Positions 1-6,575 of a stretch of 10,281 nucleotides of DNA are shown piece after piece. How positions within the stretch are numbered: position 1 is the first letter of the stretch; every line of letters starts with the position of its first letter. The translations under genes were made by a program, and so were the position numbers. The notes below the pieces were generated by a model. It searched no databases. It had not been told where the DNA came from and saw nothing but the letters and a program-made list of their open reading frames with translations. Source of the stretch: an uncultured Oscillospiraceae bacterium (lineage in GTDB: Bacteria > Bacillota > Clostridia > Oscillospirales > JAAYXM01); assembly GCA_934446465.1 (NCBI GenBank), contig CAKSEF010000057.1, positions 1 through 10,281 on the forward strand, read 5' to 3'.

Positions 1-240
1 ACGGAAAAACGTTTTGGGAAGTCGAAAAGGATATTGAGTGGGTGGATTGCTGACAGCAAAAACCGTACGACGGAAAACATTTCTCTCCTTCGTTCCCACC
101 CCACCAAAGCACCGCCACAAAAAAATTATCACAAGCAAAACTTCAAATCGGAACATATGCGAGAGTGGGTTGATTACAACGAGTATGTTAGAAGTATAGA
201 ACAAGAAATCAATTTTGCCGAAGGCAGAATTGACGGATAG
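1..240 (+). CDS. 3' end of an unrecognised protein (5' truncated by window edge)
   Basis: The reading frame is open from the first base, so the visible 79 residues are probably the C-terminus of a longer protein and the TTG at position 34 need not be a start. I do not recognise a family. The first half is basic and polar, with a run of Lys, Arg, Thr and Pro (HPTKAPPQKNYHKQ). The second half looks helical and acidic (DYNEYVRSIEQEINFAEGRI). No signal peptide, membrane segment or catalytic motif is visible. The stop codon TAG is followed within 10 bases by a strong intrinsic terminator in the same direction, which supports this being the true end of a transcribed gene. The next gene converges on it from the opposite strand. 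It may belong to an accessory block, but that is a guess. Confidence 0.5.
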   Translation, partial: TEKRFGKSKRILSGWIADSKNRTTENISLLRSHPTKAPPQKNYHKQNFKSEHMREWVDYNEYVRSIEQEINFAEGRIDG

Positions 241-247
241 ACCACAT

Positions 248-280
248 ACGGCAGGGAAATATTCCCTGCCGTTTTCTCTT
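248..280 (+). terminator. Rho-independent terminator after the partial gene
   Basis: An 11-bp perfect stem (248-258 pairs with 262-272, core CGGCAGGGAA/TTCCCTGCCG) with a 3-base loop is followed by TTTTCTCTTT on the plus strand. It lies just after the stop codon at 240, so it ends the plus-strand gene. On the minus strand no T-run follows the hairpin, so it is a poor terminator for the convergent TIR gene. Confidence 0.88.
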
Positions 281-324
281 TGTATACCTTAATTTTCGAT
301 TACCATTCGTTTAATTTAATCAAA

Positions 325-2526
325 TTATTCCGAAATGTAGTAGTCAATCGCCTCAAGATACTTGGTGTACCTCTCATCGCGCGGATTTTTTTCGAGGAGC
401 TCCGTGAAGATTTTCCGCGCTTTGAGTAGAAGTCCACGGTCATTTTTTCCCGACTCGACGGTTGCGGCCTTCACGTATACTACACCGAGATCGTCAAGAT
501 TATTATCCGTTTCTTCATCTTTTTCAAAAACTGCGATTGTTCGCGCATAGATACTTCCCGCCGTTTGGTATCCTTCCGTTTCCTCGGCGATTTCCGCTGT
601 TTTCTTCGCAATGTCAAACATCGAAGCTTTAACATCGGATATAAATCCGTCCTCGGCGCATCCTTCATATATTGCAAACGCCTCGAGATAAAGCTTCTCC
701 GCACGCGCATACTCCCTTTGGCGCAAAAGCGCATCGGCGAGACGTCTTAAACTGTACGCAATAGCACGTTTTTCTTCCGTTCCGCGTTCCTCCTCGAAAA
801 GCTCGCGGTCGATTTTTACGGCACGGTCAAAAAGCTCTTCCGCCGCCGCAAACTTTCCGAGCGTCATTTTTGCCGAACCGAGCGAAATAAGACTTGCGGA
901 AAGGTCTCTGCGTGTTTCCGCATCGCTTCCCTTTTCCGCCGTTTTTTCGGAAATCTCCAACGCCTCGGCGCAAAGTTTTTCGGCGTCGTTAAATTTTTTC
1001 TGCGCAGTTTTCGTTCGCCCGATAAACCTTATCACCCGGGCAAGGCCGCGCCGTGCCTGAAGCATATCTTCATCGCCGTATATAACGCTTTCGCGCTCGG
1101 CGTCCGTTAAAAGCTTTCTGAATATTTTCTCTGCTTCGCGGAACTTTTCTTCGGCGCCCGTGAAATTGTTCTTTCGGTACTCCGAACCTCCGAGGTTAAT
1201 GTAGGAAACGGCAGTATTGTGCTTTGAAATTTCATGGCTGTAAAACTTAGCTTTCTCCGCAAGCTCACGGTTAAGCCTGTCCGCGCGTTCGTAAATCTTG
1301 CGCGCCTTATCCTCCTCGCGCATATCGAGGTATGCCGTGCCGAGATCGTGAAGTCTTTGAAAATATATGTATCCGCATTTCTCGCTCCCGCTCTTTTCAT
1401 ACTCAGAGCGTGCCTGCTCGGCAATACGTTCACGCCATTCTGCCGACTTCCTAAAATTACGCCTCACGCCGTTTCCGTATTTGTACATATCCGCAAGCTT
1501 TTCCATAGCCTCGGTGAGGTTATTTTCCGCCGCGGAAGTTATCAGCTTTTCCGCCTTTTCGGTATCCCGCTCGACATCGATTCCCAACAGATACGCAAGT
1601 CCGATGAAAAAATTATGCTCGGGGTCGCTGTCATTTGCACGTATCGCGAGTGTGCGCACGGCGCTCAGAAGCGCACGCGAGAGCTGTTTTTCCGTTTTTG
1701 CGCTTTTGGGAATCGCCTCAAACGTCTTTTTCAAAAGCTTTTTGTCCGTTTCAACCATACTGAACGGTATTATCTGCTTTTTGCGCTTCACTGCTTCGGG
1801 ATACTCTTTGTCCGCCACATAATTTTTTTCATTTACGAGATTCGGCGTTACGGTGAGCGCGAAAAGTCCGCTCTTTTCAAGCGCGTCCGAAATCGCCCCG
1901 TTGAAATTTTCTCCGGGAACGAGGAACTCGTCGTACCATATCGCAATATCTCGGCAAAACTCATTTTTGTGGATGAGGCGCATAAGCTCCTGCGCATATT
2001 TCCTGTCCTTCTTGCGATAGCTTAGGAATATGTATGCGTCGAAGGCGCGCCTTATTTTCTCCGCAAGCTCATCCCCCACGATTACGGAATTTAAAAAGGA
2101 TGCAAGCTTATCCTCATAGGCTATTGCCGTTTTGTCCTCTATGTTCCTGTCAAGGAATTGGAGTTCGCCGAATTTCTCGGTAAATGCCGGTATCAGTCCC
2201 TCCTCCTGCATAAGCGGAAGCACGGGAATATTGTTTTCAAGCGCAAACTTAATTTCACAGTCCATCGCCCTGTTCGATGTTCTCAGGAGCTTCTCCGTAA
2301 CGGGCACAACAAAGAGGCGCATCTGCGAGAGATTCTCGGAAAGGTCGGTGCCAAATTCCCCGCGAGGGTTCTTATCGTACCAGACGACGCAGTCGGCAAA
2401 CGCGAGTATATCGCCGGAAACATCGCCGAGATATTTCTCATAGTCGTCCGGATGCGCGCAGAAATACACGCGCACCTTCCCCTGCGGCGAGCTTTCTCCG
2501 CGCGTTATATACATAAAATCCGCCAA
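325..2526 (-). CDS. Tandem TIR-domain protein with Sel1-like and TPR repeats
   Basis: About 733 residues, probably cytosolic, with no signal peptide or membrane segment. Two TIR-type domains lie in tandem. The first (about 17-125) has VRVYFCAHPDD, a WYD at 49-51 and Glu91. The second (about 162-260) has the classic FLSYRKKD at 167-174, a WYD at 197-199 and Glu241. Both glutamates sit in an N-x3-D-x-E pattern where TIR NADases carry their catalytic Glu. Next come two Sel1-like repeats (about 304-371, with MYKYGNGV) and roughly seven TPR units to about 729. In bacteria TIR domains often cleave or cyclise NAD+ in anti-phage or signalling systems, and TPRs bind proteins; that role is inferred here. 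The gene is a single transcription unit. I chose the TTG at 2526 because an AAAGGGG box (2535-2541) lies 8 bases upstream. A TTG at 2544 would fall at the predicted transcription start, and the ATG at 2514 is too far from the box. Confidence 0.9.
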   Translation of the reverse strand: MADFMYITRGESSPQGKVRVYFCAHPDDYEKYLGDVSGDILAFADCVVWYDKNPRGEFGTDLSENLSQMRLFVVPVTEKLLRTSNRAMDCEIKFALENNIPVLPLMQEEGLIPAFTEKFGELQFLDRNIEDKTAIAYEDKLASFLNSVIVGDELAEKIRRAFDAYIFLSYRKKDRKYAQELMRLIHKNEFCRDIAIWYDEFLVPGENFNGAISDALEKSGLFALTVTPNLVNEKNYVADKEYPEAVKRKKQIIPFSMVETDKKLLKKTFEAIPKSAKTEKQLSRALLSAVRTLAIRANDSDPEHNFFIGLAYLLGIDVERDTEKAEKLITSAAENNLTEAMEKLADMYKYGNGVRRNFRKSAEWRERIAEQARSEYEKSGSEKCGYIYFQRLHDLGTAYLDMREEDKARKIYERADRLNRELAEKAKFYSHEISKHNTAVSYINLGGSEYRKNNFTGAEEKFREAEKIFRKLLTDAERESVIYGDEDMLQARRGLARVIRFIGRTKTAQKKFNDAEKLCAEALEISEKTAEKGSDAETRRDLSASLISLGSAKMTLGKFAAAEELFDRAVKIDRELFEEERGTEEKRAIAYSLRRLADALLRQREYARAEKLYLEAFAIYEGCAEDGFISDVKASMFDIAKKTAEIAEETEGYQTAGSIYARTIAVFEKDEETDNNLDDLGVVYVKAATVESGKNDRGLLLKARKIFTELLEKNPRDERYTKYLEAIDYYISE

Positions 2527-2553
2527 ACGGAACACCCCTTTCAATCTGTCTGA

Positions 2554-2582
2554 ATATTACCACAAAAAGAATATATTTGCAA
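2554..2582 (-). promoter_or_regulatory. Sigma-A promoter of the TIR/TPR gene
   Basis: On the minus strand, -35 TTGCAA (2577-2582) and -10 TAATAT (2554-2559) are separated by exactly 17 bases. The predicted transcription start is near 2547, giving a leader of about 20 bases before the TTG at 2526. The -35 end abuts the terminator of the upstream sugar operon, so the TIR gene appears to be insulated from it and expressed on its own. Confidence 0.7.
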
Positions 2583-2586
2583 TAAA

Positions 2587-2612
2587 AAATCGGGGGAACA
2601 TTCCCCCGATTT
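2587..2612 (-). terminator. Terminator of the sugar isomerase/oxidoreductase operon
   Basis: A near-continuous 12-bp inverted repeat (2587-2598 with 2601-2612, core ATCGGGGGAA/TTCCCCCGAT) lies 13 bases past the oxidoreductase stop. Read on the minus strand it is followed by a T-rich tract (TTTTTTATT, partly within the stem), as expected of an intrinsic terminator. The T tract runs directly into the promoter of the TIR gene. Confidence 0.88.
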
Positions 2613-2625
2613 AATCATCTCATAA

Positions 2626-3813
2626 TTACTTCGTTCTCATGCCGTTATATGAGCTTGATGTATCCTCATATACCGCCGTAACTTCCTTGTGCTTTGATGT
2701 CTTAACTCTCTTCTGAAGCTCGTTGTAGAAGAGGTCCTCATCAATCGGAAGCTTAACAGGCGCGTGTGTCCACTCCGAGAGGTACATCGCATTCGAGAGC
2801 GTAAGGCTTCTGATACCTTCTTCTCCGCGTGCAACAAGCTCCGTTCCGTGGAGGATTGCCGATGCAAACCTGTTCATAACATAGGAAACGCCCCGTTCCT
2901 CTTTCTCATCAAACTCATAGTTGATTGTAGTAACCTTCGGCGTATCGAAAACGGACTTGATTGTCTTGGAATAATCCTGTTCAAGCATTGTAAGCTTGCG
3001 TACCGTGAGCTTATCGTCGTCAATCGTAATCTTTCCGCCGTCGGTCATGATTTCGAGAAGGTTTCTTCCCGGCGCCATGCCCGTTGATGCGATAAATGTT
3101 CCGTGTGCGCCGTTCTTAAACTTCATCATTGCGACAACGTCGTCTTCAATCTCAACGTCGTGCCACTGTGCAATATTGCAGGATGCCGTGATTTCTTCGG
3201 GGAGTCCTACGAGCCACTGGAACACGTCAAGGTTGTGCGGGCACTGGTTAAGGAGAACCCCGCCGCCTTCGCCTGCCCATGTTGCGCGCCATGAACCCGA
3301 ATCATAGTAGAACTGTGAACGGTACCAGTGTGTCGCTATCCAATAAACGCCCCTTATCTGACCGAACTCACCGCTCGAAAGAAGCTCTTTTGCCTTGCGG
3401 AATGCGGGAACCGTTCTCTGCTGGAACATGATTCCGTATACAACACCCGCCTTCTTTGCCGCTTCGTTTGCTTCGCGGACTGCCTTTGTGTAAACGCCTG
3501 CGGGCTTTTCCGTAAGAACGTGGAGACCGTAGCTGAATGCAAGCTTTGCAATTACGGGGTGGTCATAGTGCGGTGTTGCAATGTAAACCGCATCAACAAG
3601 CCCCGACTTCATAAGCTCCTCGGCATCCGAGAAGCTCTCAACCTTAAATTCTGTGCCTTTCAGCTGATCCTCTGCCCACTTGATTCTGTTCTCGTCAATG
3701 TCGCAGATTGCCGTGAGCTCTATCTCCGGGCAGAGCCTGTCAACAGTAGTTGCCTTAAAGTGCGTGGTGCCCATATTCCCGACACCGATAATACCAAGTC
3801 TTACCTTATCCAT
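2626..3813 (-). CDS. Gfo/Idh/MocA family NAD(P)-dependent oxidoreductase
   Basis: 395 residues, cytosolic. The N-terminal Rossmann fold shows the dinucleotide loop GVGNMG (10-15) and an acidic end of beta-2 (CDID, 37-40) that suggests NAD+ preference. The family EKP signature is at 102-104; its Lys is usually part of the active site. The C-terminal half carries GEGGGVLLNQCPHNLD (181-196), with the His193/Asp196 pair where this family keeps catalytic residues. Members oxidise or reduce a sugar hydroxyl or keto group (for example inositol, glucosides or keto-sugars); the substrate cannot be read from sequence. It is the last gene of a three-gene operon, 16 bases after the preceding isomerase, with AAGGAG (3822-3827) 8 bases before its ATG. 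Pairing with two isomerase/epimerases suggests an oxidation-epimerisation scheme comparable to E. coli YcjS/YcjR; this is inference. Confidence 0.92.
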   Translation of the reverse strand: MDKVRLGIIGVGNMGTTHFKATTVDRLCPEIELTAICDIDENRIKWAEDQLKGTEFKVESFSDAEELMKSGLVDAVYIATPHYDHPVIAKLAFSYGLHVLTEKPAGVYTKAVREANEAAKKAGVVYGIMFQQRTVPAFRKAKELLSSGEFGQIRGVYWIATHWYRSQFYYDSGSWRATWAGEGGGVLLNQCPHNLDVFQWLVGLPEEITASCNIAQWHDVEIEDDVVAMMKFKNGAHGTFIASTGMAPGRNLLEIMTDGGKITIDDDKLTVRKLTMLEQDYSKTIKSVFDTPKVTTINYEFDEKEERGVSYVMNRFASAILHGTELVARGEEGIRSLTLSNAMYLSEWTHAPVKLPIDEDLFYNELQKRVKTSKHKEVTAVYEDTSSSYNGMRTK

Positions 3814-3829
3814 TTTACTTTCTCCTTTA

Positions 3830-4615
3830 TTACTTCATTTCCGGGAAACGCTTTGTTACGTTATCATAACTTCTTCTGAGGCAGTCAAACGGGTCTTCTC
3901 CGAAGTCCCAGTCCTGCTCGACAAGAGCATATTCGCATCCTGCCTTTGCAAGAGCCTTTATGTAATCATCATACGGGAGCTTACCCTCATAAATCGGGCG
4001 GAGGTATGCGGACTCTTTCATTTCAGCACCTTCGGGCTTGTCGGCATAGTCCTTGAGGTGGATGCACGAAAGACGTCCTTTAAGCTTCTCGATGAGTGCA
4101 AGAACATCTTCATTTGCAAATGCCGCCCAGCCGAGGTCGAGCGTGAAGTCAATGCTGTCCTCGGGGAAGTCCTCGAAAATGCGCTCGATTACGTTCTTGC
4201 CGTCGAGCTTTTTAAATTCAAACGAGTGATTGTGATACATGAGCTTTGCTCCGAGATCGCGCATCTTAAGCGCTGCGGGGAGGAACTTCTCGCGGAATGC
4301 AATGTATCCATCAAGGCTTCCGCGCATATCGACAGGCATACCGCCGATTCCGATTCTGTCGCATCCGAAAACCCTGTGCTCGGCTACAACCTTCTCCGTC
4401 TCGCTTACTATTCTGTCCGGGTCGATGTGTGTAATTACGCACTTGAGCCCGTTCTTCTCAAGCTCGTCGCGGAGCCATTCCGGCTCGTACGCGCATGTTC
4501 CCGATACCTGAACCGCCTTGTAGCCTATGTCTGCGACCTTTTTAAGCGTCGCGGAAAGGTCTTCAAGCGTCTGCGTGTGCTTATACACCGTATAAAGCTG
4601 TGCTCCTATCTGCAT
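3830..4615 (-). CDS. Sugar phosphate isomerase/epimerase, xylose isomerase-like TIM barrel
   Basis: 261 residues, a usual length for single-domain members of the AP endonuclease family 2 / xylose isomerase-like fold. Expected metal-site motifs appear in order: YHNHSFEF (127-134, ligand probably Glu133), TLDLGW (158-163, Asp160), IHLKDY (185-190, His186) and VEQD (232-235, Glu233). The pattern E-D-H-E is the usual divalent-metal set for keto-sugar epimerases and isomerases of this fold, so the enzyme is probably active. The HNH here is part of the barrel motif and not a nuclease. It lies between the other isomerase (20-base gap) and the oxidoreductase (16-base gap), and AAGGAG sits 9 bases before its ATG. 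Likely roles include epimerising or isomerising a 3-keto sugar made by the neighbouring dehydrogenase, or an IolE/IolI-like inositol step. The exact substrate is unknown. Confidence 0.9.
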   Translation of the reverse strand: MQIGAQLYTVYKHTQTLEDLSATLKKVADIGYKAVQVSGTCAYEPEWLRDELEKNGLKCVITHIDPDRIVSETEKVVAEHRVFGCDRIGIGGMPVDMRGSLDGYIAFREKFLPAALKMRDLGAKLMYHNHSFEFKKLDGKNVIERIFEDFPEDSIDFTLDLGWAAFANEDVLALIEKLKGRLSCIHLKDYADKPEGAEMKESAYLRPIYEGKLPYDDYIKALAKAGCEYALVEQDWDFGEDPFDCLRRSYDNVTKRFPEMK

Positions 4616-4635
4616 GATGTTTCTCTCCTTTATTA

Positions 4636-5472
4636 TTATTTCATAAGCTCTTTCAAAGAATTTACTCCGCAGTCAAATGCCTCGCGCTTGTCTGCGAAAA
4701 CGCCGCCGATGTGTGAAGTGTTTCCGTCCTTCTCAAGGCTTGCGAGGTTTGCAAATTCAAACAGGTGCGGTTCAAGCGTGATAACGTCTCCGCCGAGCTT
4801 CTCATAACGCTTTAAAAGCTCGGGTACGTTTGCTATTCCCTTTCCTGCCGGAACTATTGTATGGGATGCGTCCGCATCTTTCATGTGCATATAATTTATA
4901 TACGGCTCAAGCATATCCCACGCCTTGAGCGTATCGACCCCGCACTGAATGAAGTTCGCCGGGTCGTATACCGCACGGATTGACGGAATCGCCTTGTGTA
5001 TTTCAACACAGCGCTCCGGCACGTCTCCGTAAATTCCCTTTTCATTCTCGTGGCAGAGAATAACGCTGCTTCCCGCGGCGGCATCTGCAAACTTTCCGAG
5101 TCTGTCTATGACCTCGTTTTTGCAATCATCCGCCTTGTCGGCCGATACATAGAAGCTGAACATTCTTATTTTTCTCGCACCGCCGATTTCCGCAAGTTCA
5201 ACCGTTTTGCGGAACAATTCGAGATGCGCGTCAAAATCTTCGTCAAGCTCGATTTTTCCGAGAGGCGAGCCTATCGACCATATCTCGATTCCCTCGGCAT
5301 TTAAGCGGCGGCGCAAATCGCGCATTTCCTGCGCCGTAAGCTCGGTTACGTTCTTTTCCCCGACGCCCCTCAGCTCAATGAAGCCGATTCCGTTTTCCTT
5401 GAGCGCCTTAATCTGCCCGTCAATTTCGGGCGACGCTTCGTCGGCAAACGCACAGAGTCTGAATTTATACAT
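4636..5472 (-). CDS. Sugar phosphate isomerase/epimerase, second paralogous TIM barrel
   Basis: 278 residues, first gene of the operon, divergent from the AraC regulator. It has the same fold as the downstream isomerase but belongs to a distinct subgroup. Metal-site motifs are LCHENEKGIYGD (139-150, Glu142), VYDPANF (168-174, Asp170), MHMKDA (195-200, His196) and LEPHL (233-237, Glu234). PAGKG at 208-212 is another conserved loop in this subgroup. The full E-D-H-E metal set is present. The ATG at 5472 is preceded by AGGAGG (5482-5487) at a somewhat long 9-11 bases. Two different isomerases in one operon imply two successive rearrangements, or alternative substrates, around the oxidoreductase step. 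No kinase, transporter or glycosidase gene is in the window, so the substrate and its import remain open. Confidence 0.9.
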   Translation of the reverse strand: MYKFRLCAFADEASPEIDGQIKALKENGIGFIELRGVGEKNVTELTAQEMRDLRRRLNAEGIEIWSIGSPLGKIELDEDFDAHLELFRKTVELAEIGGARKIRMFSFYVSADKADDCKNEVIDRLGKFADAAAGSSVILCHENEKGIYGDVPERCVEIHKAIPSIRAVYDPANFIQCGVDTLKAWDMLEPYINYMHMKDADASHTIVPAGKGIANVPELLKRYEKLGGDVITLEPHLFEFANLASLEKDGNTSHIGGVFADKREAFDCGVNSLKELMK

Positions 5473-5504
5473 ATAGGCATACTCCTCCTATTCGATTTAC
5501 GTTA

Positions 5505-5533
5505 ATCATAACCCAAATATATTTTCAAGTAAA
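5505..5533 (-). promoter_or_regulatory. Promoter of the sugar operon
   Basis: On the minus strand, -35 TTTACT (5528-5533, 4 of 6 consensus bases) and -10 TATGAT (5505-5510, 5 of 6) are separated by 17 bases. The weak -35 fits a promoter that needs an activator. A candidate AraC half-site (5531-5539) directly overlaps the upstream edge of the -35. Confidence 0.6.
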
Positions 5534-5556
5534 TTGTGTATAACCTCTTTTTCTTA

Positions 5557-5585
5557 TTGCAAATCGTGTCATGTTGTGATATATT
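5557..5585 (+). promoter_or_regulatory. Promoter of the AraC-family regulator
   Basis: -35 TTGCAA (5557-5562), a 17-base spacer and -10 TATATT (5580-5585). The predicted transcription start is near 5592, giving a leader of only about 12 bases that begins at the GAGGTG ribosome binding site. The second copy of the candidate operator repeat (5561-5569) lies inside this promoter, a position that would allow autorepression. Confidence 0.6.
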
Positions 5586-5603
5586 AAACACGAGGTGAGG
5601 CAC

Positions 5604-6443
5604 ATGAGCAATACTCCGAAAATATACAGCTCTCTCGCAAGCAAGACCCTCTCATACGGGCGGAGCTGCGAATCCCCCCCGCACAAGCTTCATCCTATGC
5701 ACGCACACGAAAAATTCGAGATATTCTGCGTTTACCGCGGTAACGGATACTACATCACCGAGGGTTCGCGCCATAAGCTCGAGCCCGGGAAGATATTTCT
5801 CATGCGCTCGGGCGAAACGCATATGCCCGATGCGGTCAATTCCGAACCGTATGACAGGCTTTCAATACACTTCTCTCCCGAAATAGTGGACTCGATAGAC
5901 CCCGAGCGCCGTCTGCTCACCCCGTTTTTCGCGCGTCCGCTCGGCGAGAATAACGTGTACATGCGCGAGAGCGTCGCGCCTACGGATATCTACCACCACC
6001 TTGAGAAGATTTTTAACTGCAAATGCGAGGACGACTACGGAAAATATATAAACTGCATGGCGCATCTCTTCCCGCTCCTTTCCGAGCTCTGCACGCTCTT
6101 TGAAAAAGGGCATCTCGCAGAACCGCTCCGAAACTCCGAGGTAATGCGCGAAATTGTCGAATACATAACGCACAATCTCGAAAACGAGCTCTCCGTTGAT
6201 TTTATTTGCAATAAATTTTTCATAAGCAGGAGTCAGCTGAACCGAACCTTTAGGCGCTTCACCGGCTCAAGCGTATGGGAATATATCATCATAAAGCGTC
6301 TCATGCTCGCGCGCGGATATCTGGAGGAGGGTATGCGTGCATACGAGGTCGCCTCCGCCTGCGGTTTTAACGACTATTCGTCGTTTTACCGCGCATATCT
6401 TAAAAAATACGGCGAAACCCCGACGGGCTCCGTTAAAAAATAG
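5604..6443 (+). CDS. AraC family transcriptional regulator with N-terminal cupin domain
   Basis: 279 residues from the ATG at 5604. The GTG at 5595 lies inside the ribosome binding site GAGGTGAGG (5592-5600), so it is unlikely to be the start. The N-terminal half is a cupin-like ligand-sensing domain (about 25-95), with HPMHAHEKFEIF (30-41), GNGYYITEG (46-54) and SGETHMP (69-75). The C-terminal tandem helix-turn-helix DNA-binding domain spans about 185-277. It includes LSVDFICNKFFISRSQLNRTF for the first HTH (196-216) and the AraC signature AYEVASACGFNDYSSFYRAYLKKYGETP (246-273) for the second. It is transcribed away from the isomerase/oxidoreductase operon, which it most likely controls in response to a sugar or sugar derivative. 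Direct repeats in the shared 131-bp region are candidate binding sites. The ligand is unknown. Confidence 0.93.
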   Translation: MSNTPKIYSSLASKTLSYGRSCESPPHKLHPMHAHEKFEIFCVYRGNGYYITEGSRHKLEPGKIFLMRSGETHMPDAVNSEPYDRLSIHFSPEIVDSIDPERRLLTPFFARPLGENNVYMRESVAPTDIYHHLEKIFNCKCEDDYGKYINCMAHLFPLLSELCTLFEKGHLAEPLRNSEVMREIVEYITHNLENELSVDFICNKFFISRSQLNRTFRRFTGSSVWEYIIIKRLMLARGYLEEGMRAYEVASACGFNDYSSFYRAYLKKYGETPTGSVKK

Positions 6444-6459
6444 TCAATATGCACTTATT

Positions 6460-6516
6460 CGGCGTGAAAATCGTTATTTTTTTGTCAAATGTATGTTTGA
6501 CATTGTTTTCACGCCG
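6460..6516. repeat. Nested inverted repeats over the serC promoter
   Basis: Outer arms of 11 bases (6460-6470 CGGCGTGAAAA and 6506-6516 TTTTCACGCCG) enclose inner arms of 7 bases (6483-6489 TGTCAAA and 6496-6502 TTTGACA). The inner right arm contains the -35 box and the outer right arm lies in the promoter spacer. This is either an operator for a repressor of serC-serA, or a hairpin that helps end araC transcription; no clear T-run follows it. Confidence 0.5.
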
Positions 6517-6525
6517 TTATATAAT
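6497..6525 (+). promoter_or_regulatory. Consensus promoter of the serC-serA operon
   Basis: TTGACA (6497-6502) and TATAAT (6520-6525) with a 17-base spacer match the housekeeping sigma-factor consensus at all twelve positions. The predicted transcription start is near 6532, leaving a leader of about 44 bases. That is too short for a T-box or a typical riboswitch. Such a strong promoter suggests high constitutive output or tight repression through the overlapping inverted repeats. Confidence 0.85.
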
Positions 6526-6560
6526 ATAAGGTAATTATTTGTTAAGTCATAAAAAACTTT

Positions 6561-6574
6561 ATGGAGGTTTCCAT
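6561..6574 (+). promoter_or_regulatory. Ribosome binding site of serC inside a small hairpin
   Basis: GGAGG (6563-6567) lies 8 bases before the ATG at 6576 and sets that codon as the start of serC. The same bases form a 5-bp stem (ATGGA 6561-6565 with TCCAT 6570-6574, loop GGTT), so the site could be partly occluded. The in-frame ATG at 6561 overlaps the site itself and is unlikely to be used. Confidence 0.6.
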
Positions 6575-6575
6575 C

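Noticed and set aside
1234..2025. Plus-strand open frame of 263 codons opposite the TIR/TPR gene
   Set aside because: It is antisense to a gene with clear TIR and TPR motifs, has no ribosome binding site, and its translation is Phe/Leu/Arg-rich with no family signature.
4200..4240. YHNH motif in the 261-residue isomerase as an HNH nuclease
   Set aside because: It is part of the metal site of a xylose isomerase-like barrel, and the other barrel motifs (LDLGW, HLKDY, EQD) are all present.
3680..4807. Plus-strand open frame of 375 codons across the oxidoreductase and isomerase genes
   Set aside because: It spans three well-supported minus-strand genes and their gaps. Its translation is Cys/Val/Leu-rich with no recognisable domain, so it is a codon-bias shadow.
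6526..6575. T-box or riboswitch leader in front of serC
   Set aside because: The leader from the predicted transcription start is only about 44 bases, too short for these elements, and contains no attenuator-like terminator.
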